From: Achromobacter animicus
GTDB taxonomy: Bacteria; Pseudomonadota; Gammaproteobacteria; Burkholderiales; Burkholderiaceae_B
Direction of reading: 5' to 3'
DNA length: 64,000 nucleotides
NCBI RefSeq assembly: GCF_902859585.1
Contig: NZ_CADIJM010000002.1
Coordinates: 62,001 to 126,000, forward strand
Numbering within the stretch: position 1 is the stretch's first letter; every line of letters begins with the position of its first letter. Below the pieces are notes generated by a model that was given only the letters and a program-made list of their open reading frames with translations, was not told the origin of the DNA and searched no databases. Made by a program: the position numbers and the translations under genes. Positions 9,265-18,096 of this stretch are shown here, one piece after another.

Positions 9265-10338
9265 CTAGGCGGCGCCGATGGCCTCGCCGGAGCCGGCGCC
9301 CAGTCCTTCATAGCGCGCATCCCGCGCCAGCAGGGCCGAGACGGCGGTCATGGGCGCGACGCCTTCGAACAGCACGGCGCACACCGCTTCGGTGATCGGC
9401 AATTCGACATTGATGGCGCGGGCGCGGTCCAGCGCGGCGCGGGCGCAGCGCACGCCTTCGGCGGTGATGCCGCTGGCCAGGATGTCGGCCAGCTTGCGGC
9501 CCGCGCCGATCTCCAGGCCCACGCGCCGGTTGCGCGACAGCTCGCCGGTGGCGGTCAGCACCAAATCGCCCAGGCCGGTCAGCCCGGCGAAGGTTTCGGC
9601 CTGCGCGCCCAGCGCGACGCCAAAGCGGGTCATCTCGGCCAGGCCGCGGGTGATCAGGGCCGCGCGGGCATTGGTGCCCAGCGCAAGGCCGTCGCCAATG
9701 CCGCAGGCAACCGCAATGACGTTCTTGAGCGCGCCGCCGACTTCGACGCCAACCAGGTCGGTGCTGGCGTAGACGCGCAGCGCCGCGCCATGGAAGGCGG
9801 CGGTGGTGGCTTCGCGCAGGGCGGGGCTGCTGCTGGCGACCGTCAGGGCGACGGGCAGGCCCTGTGCGACTTCGCGCGCGAACGAGGGGCCCGACAAGGC
9901 GCCGCCGGTCGCGCCGGGCAGGGCCTCGCGCATGATTTCGTGGGGCAGTCTGGCCGTGTCGGCCTCAAAGCCCTTGCACGTCCAGACGATGGGCGTGTCT
10001 TGCAGTCCCAGTGCGGGCAGCCGTTGCGACAGCGCCTCGCAGATGGACGTGAGACCCGCGACGGGCACGCCCAGCACGATCAGACGGCGCGCGGCGTCGT
10101 CCTGCAGGGTGCGCAGCGTGGCGTCCAGATCAGAGGAATATTGCAGCGTCTTGGGCAGGGAAATGCCCGGCAGATAGCGGGCATTTTCGTGGGTGGCGGC
10201 CATGGCGGCCGCTTGCGCGGCTTCGCGCGCCCAGAGCTGGGTGGGGTGGCGGCGGCTGGCGGCCGCCGCCAAGGCGGTGCCCCAACTGCCCGCTCCCAGG
10301 ACGGCGACGCGCAAGCGCGGCTCGGCGGGTTGGTTCAT
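9265..10338 (-). CDS. gpsA: NAD(P)-dependent glycerol-3-phosphate dehydrogenase GpsA
   Basis: GpsA makes sn-glycerol 3-phosphate from dihydroxyacetone phosphate for phospholipid synthesis. The N-terminal Rossmann motif is [14 protein letters not shown]; further on are [38 protein letters not shown] and TGLGDLVLT, all characteristic of the family. The length of 357 residues is slightly above average. It follows secB closely on the same strand, giving the rhodanese-grxC-secB-gpsA order seen in related genomes and in part in E. coli. Confidence 0.96.
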   Translation of the reverse strand: MNQPAEPRLRVAVLGAGSWGTALAAAASRRHPTQLWAREAAQAAAMAATHENARYLPGISLPKTLQYSSDLDATLRTLQDDAARRLIVLGVPVAGLTSICEALSQRLPALGLQDTPIVWTCKGFEADTARLPHEIMREALPGATGGALSGPSFAREVAQGLPVALTVASSSPALREATTAAFHGAALRVYASTDLVGVEVGGALKNVIAVACGIGDGLALGTNARAALITRGLAEMTRFGVALGAQAETFAGLTGLGDLVLTATGELSRNRRVGLEIGAGRKLADILASGITAEGVRCARAALDRARAINVELPITEAVCAVLFEGVAPMTAVSALLARDARYEGLGAGSGEAIGAA

Positions 10339-10355
10339 GGGGCGCCGCGGGGTGC

Positions 10356-10886
10356 TTACTGGCGGGTGGCGCCGGGGGGCAGGATGATGCCCGATTCGGC
10401 GCCGTTGGCGCCGGCGGCCTGCTGCTGTTGCAGTTCGGCGATGCGTTGCTCGTACAGAGCCTGGAAGTTGACTTCGGTCAGGTGCAGCGGCGGCATCGAG
10501 GTGCGGGTGATCGCATCGGCGATGTTGGCGCGCAGGTACGGGTACAGCATCGTGGGGCAGACAATGCCCAGCAGCGGATCGAGTTGCTCTTCGGGGATGT
10601 TGGCCGCTTCGAAGATGCCGGCTTGCGTGCCTTCGACCAGGTACACGACCTTGTCGTTGATGCGCGTGGTGACGGTGACGGTGACCGTGGTTTCGAACAC
10701 GGTTTCGGCCAGGCGCTGGCCGCCCACGGTGATGCTTACTTCGACCTGCGGCGCTTCCTGCTCCAGGAACACGTGAGGCGCGTTGGGCATTTCCAGCGAA
10801 AGGTCTTTCAGGTAGACGCGCTGCAGATTGAACGAGGGCGCGTCGTTGCCGCCTTCTTGCTGGGTGTTTTGGTCTTGATCAGCCAT
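10356..10886 (-). CDS. secB: Protein-export chaperone SecB
   Basis: SecB keeps precursor proteins unfolded and delivers them to SecA. The product contains [38 protein letters not shown] and the aromatic C-terminal region typical of SecB. The frame is open further upstream from a TTG, but the ATG at 10886 (MADQDQNT) gives 176 residues and matches the usual acidic start. It sits between grxC and gpsA on the same strand. Confidence 0.96.
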   Translation of the reverse strand: MADQDQNTQQEGGNDAPSFNLQRVYLKDLSLEMPNAPHVFLEQEAPQVEVSITVGGQRLAETVFETTVTVTVTTRINDKVVYLVEGTQAGIFEAANIPEEQLDPLLGIVCPTMLYPYLRANIADAITRTSMPPLHLTEVNFQALYEQRIAELQQQQAAGANGAESGIILPPGATRQ

Positions 10887-10923
10887 GAGTGTTTCCGTTG
10901 GTGGGAGAGGCAAAAAGGGGCGA

Positions 10924-11181
10924 TTAGCCGTTCAGCAAGGGGGTCAGTCCACCCGAGCGGTCCAGGGCTATCAGGTCGTCGCAACCGCCGACATGGGTAT
11001 CGCCGATGAAGATCTGCGGGACGGTGCGCCGGCCGGTGCGTTCGATCATGACATCGCGCTGGGACGGTTCGCGGTCGATCTGGATGATTTCCAGGTCGGC
11101 CACGCCACGCTGCTCGAGCAGCGCCTTGGCGCGGGAGCAATAGGGGCAATAGTCCTTGCTGTACATGACGACTTTGTTCAT
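10924..11181 (-). CDS. grxC: Glutaredoxin 3
   Basis: An 85-residue thiol-disulfide oxidoreductase with the dithiol active site C12-P-Y-C15, the cis-proline motif TVPQIFIG and the glutathione-binding GGCDDL near the end. The ATG at 11181 is preceded by a clear AGGAG six bases away, which decides the start over upstream alternatives. It is part of the rhodanese-grxC-secB-gpsA unit and uses glutathione as electron donor in the cytoplasm. Confidence 0.96.
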   Translation of the reverse strand: MNKVVMYSKDYCPYCSRAKALLEQRGVADLEIIQIDREPSQRDVMIERTGRRTVPQIFIGDTHVGGCDDLIALDRSGGLTPLLNG

Positions 11182-11233
11182 AGGGCGCTCCTGTGGGTAC
11201 AAGAATAGGTAGATGAGGGCAAGTCCCCCTGCT

Positions 11234-11656
11234 TCAACCCTTCTGGGTTACCGGCAGGCTGGCGGCCGACCAGGCACGCATGCCGCCTTCCAGCGGCACG
11301 ACGTCGGTGAATCCCTGGGCGCGCAGCTTGGCGGCGGCGCGGGCCGAATCGCGGCCATTGTCGCAAACCACCACCAGCGGCTTGTTCTTGGGCAGCGAGC
11401 CGGCCTTCTGCTCGAGGTCGGCTGCCGGCACGTTTCGTGCCTGAGCGATATGACCGGCCTGGAATTGCTCGACGGGGCGCACGTCGACCCACACGGCATT
11501 GCGCTGGTTGACCATCTGGATGGCTTCAGTCGTGCTGATGGCGGACCCGGTCCGGCCCTTGCGCAGGGCGGGAATGATCAGCATCACGCCGGAAACCACG
11601 GCGACGGCGACGATGAAGATGTTGTTTTTATCGAGCAAGAATTGCAAAAGGTCCAC
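11234..11656 (-). CDS. Membrane-anchored rhodanese-domain protein
   Basis: The 140-residue protein starts with one transmembrane helix (about residues 13-31, IFIVAVAVVSGVMLIIPAL) followed by a single rhodanese domain. The domain has WVDVRPVEQFQAGHI and the catalytic-cysteine loop VVVCDNGRDSA, so sulfurtransferase chemistry is possible. Start is a GTG with AGGAAG just upstream. It resembles E. coli YibN, which also lies next to grxC and secB. It heads the operon; the gap of 214 bp to the divergent gpmA should hold both promoters. Confidence 0.88.
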   Translation of the reverse strand: MDLLQFLLDKNNIFIVAVAVVSGVMLIIPALRKGRTGSAISTTEAIQMVNQRNAVWVDVRPVEQFQAGHIAQARNVPAADLEQKAGSLPKNKPLVVVCDNGRDSARAAAKLRAQGFTDVVPLEGGMRAWSAASLPVTQKG

Positions 11657-11777
11657 GAAGGCTTCCTGTAGTACGTCGGCGGGCGCTACGTCGGCTTGCG
11701 GGTGGGCAAGTCTTCCGGCCAGCCTGGTAGGGGCGAACCCTGATGCGACGCGTCCAGGACATGGACGCGGTGCGCCG

Positions 11778-11813
11778 GGGCAAAATCACGGGCAAAATCA
11801 CTCAATTATAAAA
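11778..11813 (+). promoter_or_regulatory. Tandem 12-bp repeat and probable gpmA promoter -10
   Basis: GGGCAAAATCAC occurs twice head to tail (11778-11789 and 11790-11801), immediately before a TATAAA at 11808-11813. The -10 candidate lies about 55 bp before the gpmA start; no good -35 is visible, and the duplicated 12-mer occupies that place. This could be a binding site for an activator, which is a guess. Confidence 0.4.
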
Positions 11814-11870
11814 TGAGCGCATTCCTTAACCATCCTCCAACTTTAACCCGCCCGGCGGGCGCCCCAAACC

Positions 11871-12623
11871 ATGCACAAACTCGTACTGATGCGCCACGGT
11901 GAAAGCCAGTGGAATCTTGAAAACCGTTTCACCGGCTGGACCGACGTCGACCTGACCGACACTGGCCGCGAACAGGCCCGCAAGGCGGGCGAACTGCTCA
12001 AGAAAGAAGGCTTCACCTTCGACCTGGCCTACACCTCAGTCCTCAAGCGCGCCATCCGCACCCTGTGGATCGCCCTGGACGCTATGGACGCCATGTACAC
12101 CCCGGTCGGCGTGAACTGGCGCCTGAACGAACGCCACTACGGCGCCCTGCAGGGCCTGAACAAGTCCGAAACCGCCGCCAAGTACGGCGACGAGCAGGTC
12201 CTGATCTGGCGCCGCGCCTACGCCATCGCCCCGGAGCCGCTGTCGCTGGACGACGAACGCCACCCGCGCTTTGACAGCCGCTACGCCAAGATCCCGGCCG
12301 ACCAGCTGCCCGCCACCGAGTGCCTGAAGGACACCGTGGCCCGCGTGCTGCCGTTCTGGAACGACTCCATCGCCCCGGCTATCCGCTCGGGCCGCAAGGT
12401 GTTGATCGCCGCCCACGGCAACAGCCTGCGCGCCCTCATCAAGCACCTGGACAACGTGTCGGACGACGACATCGTCAACCTGAACATCCCGACCGGCCAG
12501 CCGCTGGTCTACGAACTGGATGATGACCTGCGTCCGATCCGCCACTATTATCTGGGCGATGCCGCCGAGATCGAGGCGGCCATGGCTGCGGTCGCAGCTC
12601 AGGGCAAGGCCAAGAAGGACTGA
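11871..12623 (+). CDS. gpmA: 2,3-bisphosphoglycerate-dependent phosphoglycerate mutase
   Basis: A cofactor-dependent glycolytic phosphoglycerate mutase of 250 residues. The phosphohistidine motif [18 protein letters not shown] is at the N-terminus; [12 protein letters not shown] and the second catalytic histidine in [15 protein letters not shown] follow. Length and motifs are those of the dPGM family. The gene is followed after 7 bp by the envC-like gene on the same strand, so the two are probably cotranscribed. Confidence 0.97.
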   Translation: MHKLVLMRHGESQWNLENRFTGWTDVDLTDTGREQARKAGELLKKEGFTFDLAYTSVLKRAIRTLWIALDAMDAMYTPVGVNWRLNERHYGALQGLNKSETAAKYGDEQVLIWRRAYAIAPEPLSLDDERHPRFDSRYAKIPADQLPATECLKDTVARVLPFWNDSIAPAIRSGRKVLIAAHGNSLRALIKHLDNVSDDDIVNLNIPTGQPLVYELDDDLRPIRHYYLGDAAEIEAAMAAVAAQGKAKKD

Positions 12624-12630
12624 TATCTCT

Positions 12631-14232
12631 ATGCGTCGCACGGCGGGGTTGTTGTTGGCGGTCATGTTGGCCAGTGGGACGCTGCCTGCGCGCGCCGCGC
12701 CCAGTGACCTCGCCGGGCGTCAGTCCGACGCCGAAAAGCAGCAGGCCGCCTTGCGCGACCGCATCGAGAGTCTGCAAAAGGACATCGACGACCGCGAGGC
12801 GGCCCGCAAAGAGGCCGCCGACGCGCTCAAGCAGTCGGAATCGTCGATTTCCCGCATCAACCTGCGGCTGAAGGAACTGGCCGACGCCAACCGCAAGGCG
12901 ACGGCCGATCTCGCGTCGCTGGAAAAGCAGATCACCGCGCAGGAGGCCGTGCTGGCCAAGCGCCGCGTCGAACTGGCCGACCAGCTGCGCACCCAATACA
13001 CCAGCGGCCTGTCGCCCTGGACGGCGCTGCTCTCAGGCGACGATCCCCAGGTCCTTGGCCGCAATCTGGGCTATCTGGACTACGTGTCCCGTGCCCGGGC
13101 CGACGCCGTGAAAGCGCTGCGGACCGACATCGACCGGCTGGCCGCCCTGCAGGCGCAGGCCGACGAACGCCGCGCCGAAATCGAAAAGGGGGTCGCCGAA
13201 ACCTCCGAACAGAAAACCGCGCTGGTCGCCCAGCAAAAAGAGCGCGCCAGCCTGCTTGCCCAGCTTGAAGGCCAGATCGCCGCCCAGCGCGCCGAGGCCA
13301 ACAAGCTCGGCCGCGACGATCAGCGCCTGTCGCGGCTGATCACCGATCTGGACGCGGCCATCGCCAAGCAGATCGAGGAAGCCCGCAAGGCCGAAGAAGC
13401 GCGCAAGCGCGCCGAAGAAGCCCGCCGTGCCGAGGAAGCGCGCCGCGCGGCTGAAGAAGCCCGCCGCGCCACCGAAGAGGCCAAAAAGCGCGCCGAGGCC
13501 GAACGCCGGTCGCAGGACGCGCGCCGCAAGGCCGAGGCAGACCGCAAGGCCGCCGAAGACGGCGCGCGCCGCGACAGCGAAGCCCGCGAGGCCGCCCAGG
13601 CGCGCGAACAGGTCGAAGCGGCAGCCCAGAAGAACCGCGGCCCGGTGGCCGTGGCCGACCCGGACGCCGCCGGCCTGCGTCCCGCCGAGCAGCGGCAGAC
13701 CCGCATCGGCGGCCCGGCCGATACTCCGCCGTCAACAAAACCCGCGGATCCCCCCAAAAAGGCGGAACCTGTTGAAGAGCCCGCCACTCCAACGCGCAGT
13801 GCATCGGCCCAGCAGACCGCCAAGGCGCCGCCGGTCGGCGGCGGCAACGGCCTGCGTCATGGGCTGGCCATGCCGGTGCGTGGCCAGGTGCAGGGCAGGT
13901 TCGGGGTGGATCGTCCGGACGGCGGCGTGTGGCGCGGCGTGGTGCTGCGCGCGGCCGAGGGCACGCCCGTCAAGGTAGTGGCCCCCGGTACTGTGGTTTA
14001 CGCCGATTGGCTGCGCGGCTTTGGCAACCTCATCATTGTGGATCATGGCCAGCAGTACCTGACCGTCTATGCTTACAACCAAAGTCTGCTCAAACGGGTG
14101 GGCGATGCGGTGGCCGGCGGGGATACTATTGCTACCGTGGGCGCAACCGGCGGCCAAGTGGAATCCGGCCTATACTTTGAAATTCGCCATCGTGGCGCTC
14201 CAGTGGACCCGGCCCAATGGCTGGCGCAGTAG
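12631..14232 (+). CDS. envC: EnvC-like murein hydrolase activator
   Basis: The protein of about 533 residues has a signal peptide (residues 1-25 ending ARA), long coiled coils up to about residue 345 (a run of EEARRAEEARR-like heptads), a Pro-rich linker and a C-terminal LytM/M23 fold. EnvC activates periplasmic amidases during cell division. The zinc ligands of active M23 peptidases are missing: the HxxxD site reads WRGVVLR, the HxH site reads GLYFEIR and the intervening histidine site reads TVYAYNQ. This degeneracy is the hallmark of EnvC activators. The frame extends upstream into gpmA; the ATG at 12631 is the start with a signal peptide. It is coupled to ctpA, another cell-envelope factor, downstream. 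Confidence 0.88.
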   Translation: MRRTAGLLLAVMLASGTLPARAAPSDLAGRQSDAEKQQAALRDRIESLQKDIDDREAARKEAADALKQSESSISRINLRLKELADANRKATADLASLEKQITAQEAVLAKRRVELADQLRTQYTSGLSPWTALLSGDDPQVLGRNLGYLDYVSRARADAVKALRTDIDRLAALQAQADERRAEIEKGVAETSEQKTALVAQQKERASLLAQLEGQIAAQRAEANKLGRDDQRLSRLITDLDAAIAKQIEEARKAEEARKRAEEARRAEEARRAAEEARRATEEAKKRAEAERRSQDARRKAEADRKAAEDGARRDSEAREAAQAREQVEAAAQKNRGPVAVADPDAAGLRPAEQRQTRIGGPADTPPSTKPADPPKKAEPVEEPATPTRSASAQQTAKAPPVGGGNGLRHGLAMPVRGQVQGRFGVDRPDGGVWRGVVLRAAEGTPVKVVAPGTVVYADWLRGFGNLIIVDHGQQYLTVYAYNQSLLKRVGDAVAGGDTIATVGATGGQVESGLYFEIRHRGAPVDPAQWLAQ

Positions 14233-14315
14233 ATGTGACGGCTGGTGCAGCCGGTTTGCTGGAATGCAATCGGCGTAAACGCTGTCGGTAAATGAATGTC
14301 GTTGGAAAAATACCG

Positions 14316-14330
14316 TTGGTAAATTACCAA
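14316..14330. promoter_or_regulatory. 15-bp perfect palindrome upstream of ctpA
   Basis: TTGGTAAATTACCAA is perfectly symmetrical about a central A and lies 35 bp before the ctpA start in the 132-bp gap after envC. It may be an operator; no known site is matched with confidence. Confidence 0.35.
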
Positions 14331-14364
14331 ACCCATCGGCGAAAACAAAATTCGGGAAGTGTGC

Positions 14365-15810
14365 ATGGGCACTCGTAAGTTTCGCGGTTTCGGTCTGATT
14401 GCCATCGGTGCGGTGGCTGGTGTGTTGCTGAGTGTTGGCGTGACTGCGGTCGCCCAGCGCGGCAGCCCCCTGCCTCTGGACGAGCTCAGGCAACTGAGCA
14501 ATGTCTTTGCCGCCATCAAGAACAACTACGTCGAGGCCGTCGACGACAAGACCCTGATCGACAATGCCATTTCCGGCATGGTGTCGAACCTGGATCCCCA
14601 CTCCGCCTACCTGGATGCCGACGCGTTCCGCGAAATGCAGACCGCGACGCAAGGCGAGTTCGGTGGCCTGGGCATCGAGGTCGGCGCGGAAGACGGCTTC
14701 GTGAAGGTCATCTCGCCCATCGAGGACACGCCCGCGGCCCGCGCCGGCGTCATGGCGGGCGACCTGATCATCAAGATCGACGACACGCCCACCAAGGGCA
14801 TGACCCTGAACGACGCGGTCAAGCTCATGCGTGGCGCGCCCAAGTCGCCCATCACCCTGACGATCATGCGCGCCGATCGCCCGCAGCCGATCGTCGTAAA
14901 GATCGTGCGCGACATCATCAAGGTGCGCAGCGTACGCAGCAAGATGCTGGACAACGGCATCGCGTACGTGCGCGTCGCCCAGTTCCAGGAAAAGACCGGC
15001 GCCGACCTCGCCCGCCAGCTCAAGGAGCTGGGCGCGAAGGAACCGCCCAAGGGCCTGGTGCTGGACCTGCGCAATGACCCGGGTGGCCTCCTGACCAGCG
15101 CCATCGGTGTCTCCGGCGCGTTCCTGCCGCCCGATGCGCTCGTGGTGTCCACGGACGGCCGCACGCCGGACGCCCGCCACAAATACCTGGCGACGCCGTC
15201 GGAATACGCCCGCGGCGAAAGCAACTACCTGTCCGGCCTGCCGGCCTGGACCAAGACGGTGCCGATGGTGGTGCTGGTGAACGTGGGTTCGGCCTCGGCC
15301 TCCGAGATCGTGGCCGGTGCGCTGCAGGACCACAAGCGCGCCAAGGTGCTGGGCAACCGCACGTTCGGCAAGGGCTCCGTGCAGGTGATCCTGCCGCTGT
15401 CCGAAACCACGGCGGTCAAGCTCACCACGTCTCGCTACTTCACGCCCAGCGGCCGTTCCATTCAGGCCACCGGCATCGAACCGGACTACGTCGTTGCCGA
15501 TACGGCCGACGGCGACCTGTTCCGCCTGCCGCGCGAAGCCGACCTGCAACGTCACCTGTCCAACCAGCAGACCACCAACGAAATCAAGTCCAGCGCCGAC
15601 CAGGACAACGTGGAACTGCCGGCCAAGGTGTTTGAATTCGGCGGCAAGGACGACTTCCAGCTTCAGCAGGCCCTGAACCTGCTGGCCGGCAAGCCGGTGC
15701 AGAAGGGCTCGGCCCGCGCCCAGGCCAAGGCTGACGCCAAGGCCGGCGGCGGAACGCCCCAGCGCATGAAGATCACGCCGACCGGAGTCGAGCCCAGCAA
15801 GGACAAATGA
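14365..15810 (+). CDS. ctpA: C-terminal processing peptidase (S41) CtpA
   Basis: A periplasmic serine protease of the S41 family that trims protein C-termini and cell-wall enzymes. It has an N-terminal membrane anchor (IGAVAGVLLSVGVTAVA), a PDZ domain around residues 95-175 (GGLGIEVG, VISPIEDTPAARAGV) and the catalytic dyad: Ser in VNVGSASASEIVAG and Lys in GNRTFGKGSVQ. The C-terminal tail of about 40 residues is Lys/Ala/Gly-rich. I choose ATG 14365, which has GGGAAG five bases upstream, over a GTG two codons earlier. It overlaps the next gene by four bases. Confidence 0.95.
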   Translation: MGTRKFRGFGLIAIGAVAGVLLSVGVTAVAQRGSPLPLDELRQLSNVFAAIKNNYVEAVDDKTLIDNAISGMVSNLDPHSAYLDADAFREMQTATQGEFGGLGIEVGAEDGFVKVISPIEDTPAARAGVMAGDLIIKIDDTPTKGMTLNDAVKLMRGAPKSPITLTIMRADRPQPIVVKIVRDIIKVRSVRSKMLDNGIAYVRVAQFQEKTGADLARQLKELGAKEPPKGLVLDLRNDPGGLLTSAIGVSGAFLPPDALVVSTDGRTPDARHKYLATPSEYARGESNYLSGLPAWTKTVPMVVLVNVGSASASEIVAGALQDHKRAKVLGNRTFGKGSVQVILPLSETTAVKLTTSRYFTPSGRSIQATGIEPDYVVADTADGDLFRLPREADLQRHLSNQQTTNEIKSSADQDNVELPAKVFEFGGKDDFQLQQALNLLAGKPVQKGSARAQAKADAKAGGGTPQRMKITPTGVEPSKDK

Positions 15811-16565
15811 ACGACGAGCAACTGCTGCGCTACGCCCGCCACATCCTGCTGGACGAACTCGGGATCGAAGGGCAGGAAAAACTGCTGGCGGCGCGTGTGC
15901 TCATCGTGGGGGCGGGCGGTCTGGGTTCGCCCGCCGCGCTCTACCTGGCCACCGCCGGCGTGGGCGACATCACGCTGGCCGACGACGATGTCGTCGAACT
16001 CAGCAATCTGCAGCGCCAGATCCTGCACACCACCGCAAGTGTTGGCCGGCCCAAGGCCGAGTCCGGCCGCGACATGCTGGGCGCCTTCAATCCGCAGACC
16101 CGCGTTCACGCCCGGGTCGAGCGCCTGAAGGACCAGGCCTTGTCCGATGCCGTCGCGCAGGCGGATCTGGTGCTCGACTGCACCGACAACTTCACCACCC
16201 GCCACGCCATCAACCGCGCCTGCGTGCAGCACCGCAAGCCGCTGGTGTCCGGCGCGGCCATCCGGTTCGACGGCCAGGTCAGCGTCTATGACCTGCGCGA
16301 CGACAACGCGCCGTGCTACCACTGCCTGTTTCCTGAAGCCGACGACGTCGAGGAAGCCAACTGCGCCACCATGGGCGTCTTCGCGCCGGTGGTCGGCATC
16401 ATCGGCAGCATGCAGGCCGCCGAAGCCCTAAAGCTGCTGTCCGGCGTGGGCGAAAGCCTGTCCGGGCGCCTCCTTTGGCTGGACGTGCGCACCATGCAAT
16501 GGCGCAGCGTCAATGTGCAACGTGACCCCGAATGCGCGGTCTGCGGCCACCGGGGGCACGCCTGA
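15807..16565 (+). CDS. moeB: MoeB/ThiF-family adenylyltransferase
   Basis: The 252-residue protein is an E1-like enzyme that adenylates the C-terminal glycine of a small sulfur carrier (MoaD or ThiS). The ATP site is VLIVGAGGLGSPAALYLA, with the family motif LSNLQRQILH, the aspartate in DCTDNF, and two zinc-binding pairs CYHC and CAVC. MoeB and ThiF cannot be separated with certainty by eye; no moa or thi gene is adjacent (thiC is 5 kb away). It starts on the ATGA overlapping the ctpA stop. Confidence 0.87.
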   Translation: MNDEQLLRYARHILLDELGIEGQEKLLAARVLIVGAGGLGSPAALYLATAGVGDITLADDDVVELSNLQRQILHTTASVGRPKAESGRDMLGAFNPQTRVHARVERLKDQALSDAVAQADLVLDCTDNFTTRHAINRACVQHRKPLVSGAAIRFDGQVSVYDLRDDNAPCYHCLFPEADDVEEANCATMGVFAPVVGIIGSMQAAEALKLLSGVGESLSGRLLWLDVRTMQWRSVNVQRDPECAVCGHRGHA

Positions 16566-16613
16566 AGTCTGTCGGTATTGAACCCAAGAACAATACTAAA
16601 GGTTTCAAATACC

Positions 16614-16622
16614 TGCTATAAC
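16614..16622 (+). promoter_or_regulatory. Extended -10 promoter element before the GGDEF gene
   Basis: TGCTATAAC is an extended -10 (TGn followed by TATAAC) lying 48 bp before the GTG start of the diguanylate cyclase gene. No good -35 is seen, which is tolerated with extended -10 elements. Confidence 0.45.
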
Positions 16623-16669
16623 GCCAGCCAGCCTACTGATTTCGGGTAGAGGGGCATGGACATGACGGC

Positions 16670-17860
16670 GTGGATACAGGACTGAAGTTCAGCCTGCCCA
16701 AGTGGCGGCTGACACGTTGGCTGACGCATTCCGGGCATGACACGCCGGCGGACATCCGCGCGGCGCTCATCGCCAGTCTGTTCGGCACGCTTCCCATTTT
16801 TGCCGGCGGGGTCATCAACACGCTGATGATCTCGGGCGTCGTCGCGTGGCGGCGGCCCGAACCGCTGTATATCTCGTGGCTGATCCTGGAGGTCGTGCTC
16901 GCGCTGGTGCGCGTCGTCATCCTGCGATCCGCGCTGCGAGCGGCCCCCAAGGGCGGCAATACCCACACCGATCTCTACATCCTGCTGGCGTTGTTCTGGG
17001 CGTTCAGCGTGGGCTATGGCGTCTTCATCACCTTGTTGAACGGCGACTGGCTGGCCGCGACACTGGCCGGCGTGTCCTGCGGCGCCATGGCCGGCGGGAT
17101 CTGCTTCCGGAACTACGGCGCGCCCCGCCTGGTGGGCGCCATGATTTTCCTGAGTCTTGGCCCCATGTGCCTGGGCGCGCTCTTCACCGGCGAATGGGTC
17201 ATGGCGATCGTGTTCATCCAGATTCCGTTCTATCTGATCAGCATGGTCATCGCCTCGCACCGCCTGAACCGCATCCTGGTGTCCACCATGTTGGCCGAGC
17301 GCGACAGTGATCGCCGCGCCAGCGAAGACGCGCTGACCGGCCTGGCCAACCGCGCCGGCCTGCAGGCGGCGCTGGAACGCGTGTGCTCCAGCGCACGCGG
17401 CCATGACAGCGCCGCGGCGCTGCTCTACATGGACATGGACGACTTCAAGCGCATCAACGACACGCACGGCCACGCCGGGGGCGATCAGGTGCTCAAGACC
17501 ATCGCGGAACGCATGCGCGCCATGCTCCGCGTGGACGACGTCGCCGCGCGGATCGGCGGCGACGAATTCATCGTGCTGGTCACCGGCATCGACGCCACCG
17601 CCGCGCTGCGGCTGGGCGAACACCTGCTGCGAGACGTCTCGCAGCCCATCACGCTGGCAGACGGCAACCGCGTCTGCGTGGGACTGTCCATCGGCATCTC
17701 GATCCTGTCCGGCGCCAACCGCACCCCGCAGGGCGCGCTGGACTCCGCCGATGCCGCGCTGTATCGCGCCAAGGCGCAGGGCGGCCGCTGCTGCGTGGTG
17801 GATCAGAGCGGGCAGATCGCGGAAAGCGAAGGATTGCAGAGCGCGTCCGTCGCGGCTTGA
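16670..17860 (+). CDS. Membrane-anchored GGDEF diguanylate cyclase
   Basis: About 396 residues: an N-terminal membrane region with roughly six hydrophobic helices (residues 30-205) and a C-terminal GGDEF domain. The active site is intact (G296-G297-D298-E299-F300) and the RxxD inhibitory site is present five residues before it (RVDD), so synthesis of cyclic di-GMP with product inhibition is expected. The start appears to be a GTG. A purine-rich AGAGGGG at about 16648 is nearer to two ATGs at 16656 and 16662 in another frame, which would give only a nine-codon peptide that overlaps the start. The sensed signal is unknown and no EAL domain is present. Confidence 0.88.
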   Translation: MDTGLKFSLPKWRLTRWLTHSGHDTPADIRAALIASLFGTLPIFAGGVINTLMISGVVAWRRPEPLYISWLILEVVLALVRVVILRSALRAAPKGGNTHTDLYILLALFWAFSVGYGVFITLLNGDWLAATLAGVSCGAMAGGICFRNYGAPRLVGAMIFLSLGPMCLGALFTGEWVMAIVFIQIPFYLISMVIASHRLNRILVSTMLAERDSDRRASEDALTGLANRAGLQAALERVCSSARGHDSAAALLYMDMDDFKRINDTHGHAGGDQVLKTIAERMRAMLRVDDVAARIGGDEFIVLVTGIDATAALRLGEHLLRDVSQPITLADGNRVCVGLSIGISILSGANRTPQGALDSADAALYRAKAQGGRCCVVDQSGQIAESEGLQSASVAA

Positions 17861-18057
17861 TAGGGAGCGCGGCTGTCCGAATCGGTCCGAATCGGTCCAG
17901 CTCCGTATTCCGCGTGCGGCGTGCCCGTTGCGCAGCGGATGCTTTCCAGACGCAACCCCACCGCGCTTCGGACGCATTCCAGCTTCGATCTCCGCCGCGC
18001 GTTCCCACTTCCCGATCCCGCCGGTGAGTTGCACTGGCCCCCTCACGAAACAACAAA

Positions 18058-18090
18058 GTTATCAGATAACCTGAAAAATATGCCTATAAT
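18058..18090 (+). promoter_or_regulatory. Promoter and 13-bp operator of the GntR regulator gene
   Basis: GTTATCAGATAAC at 18058-18070 is a perfect palindrome about a central A and falls where a -35 would lie. A consensus TATAAT sits at 18085-18090. The ATG of the regulator is at 18097, the position where transcription should begin, and no Shine-Dalgarno sequence is present. The layout predicts autorepression and a leaderless mRNA. The rest of the 236-bp gap 17861-18096 shows only a short duplication (TCCGAATCGG twice). Confidence 0.65.
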
Positions 18091-18096
18091 CCGCCC

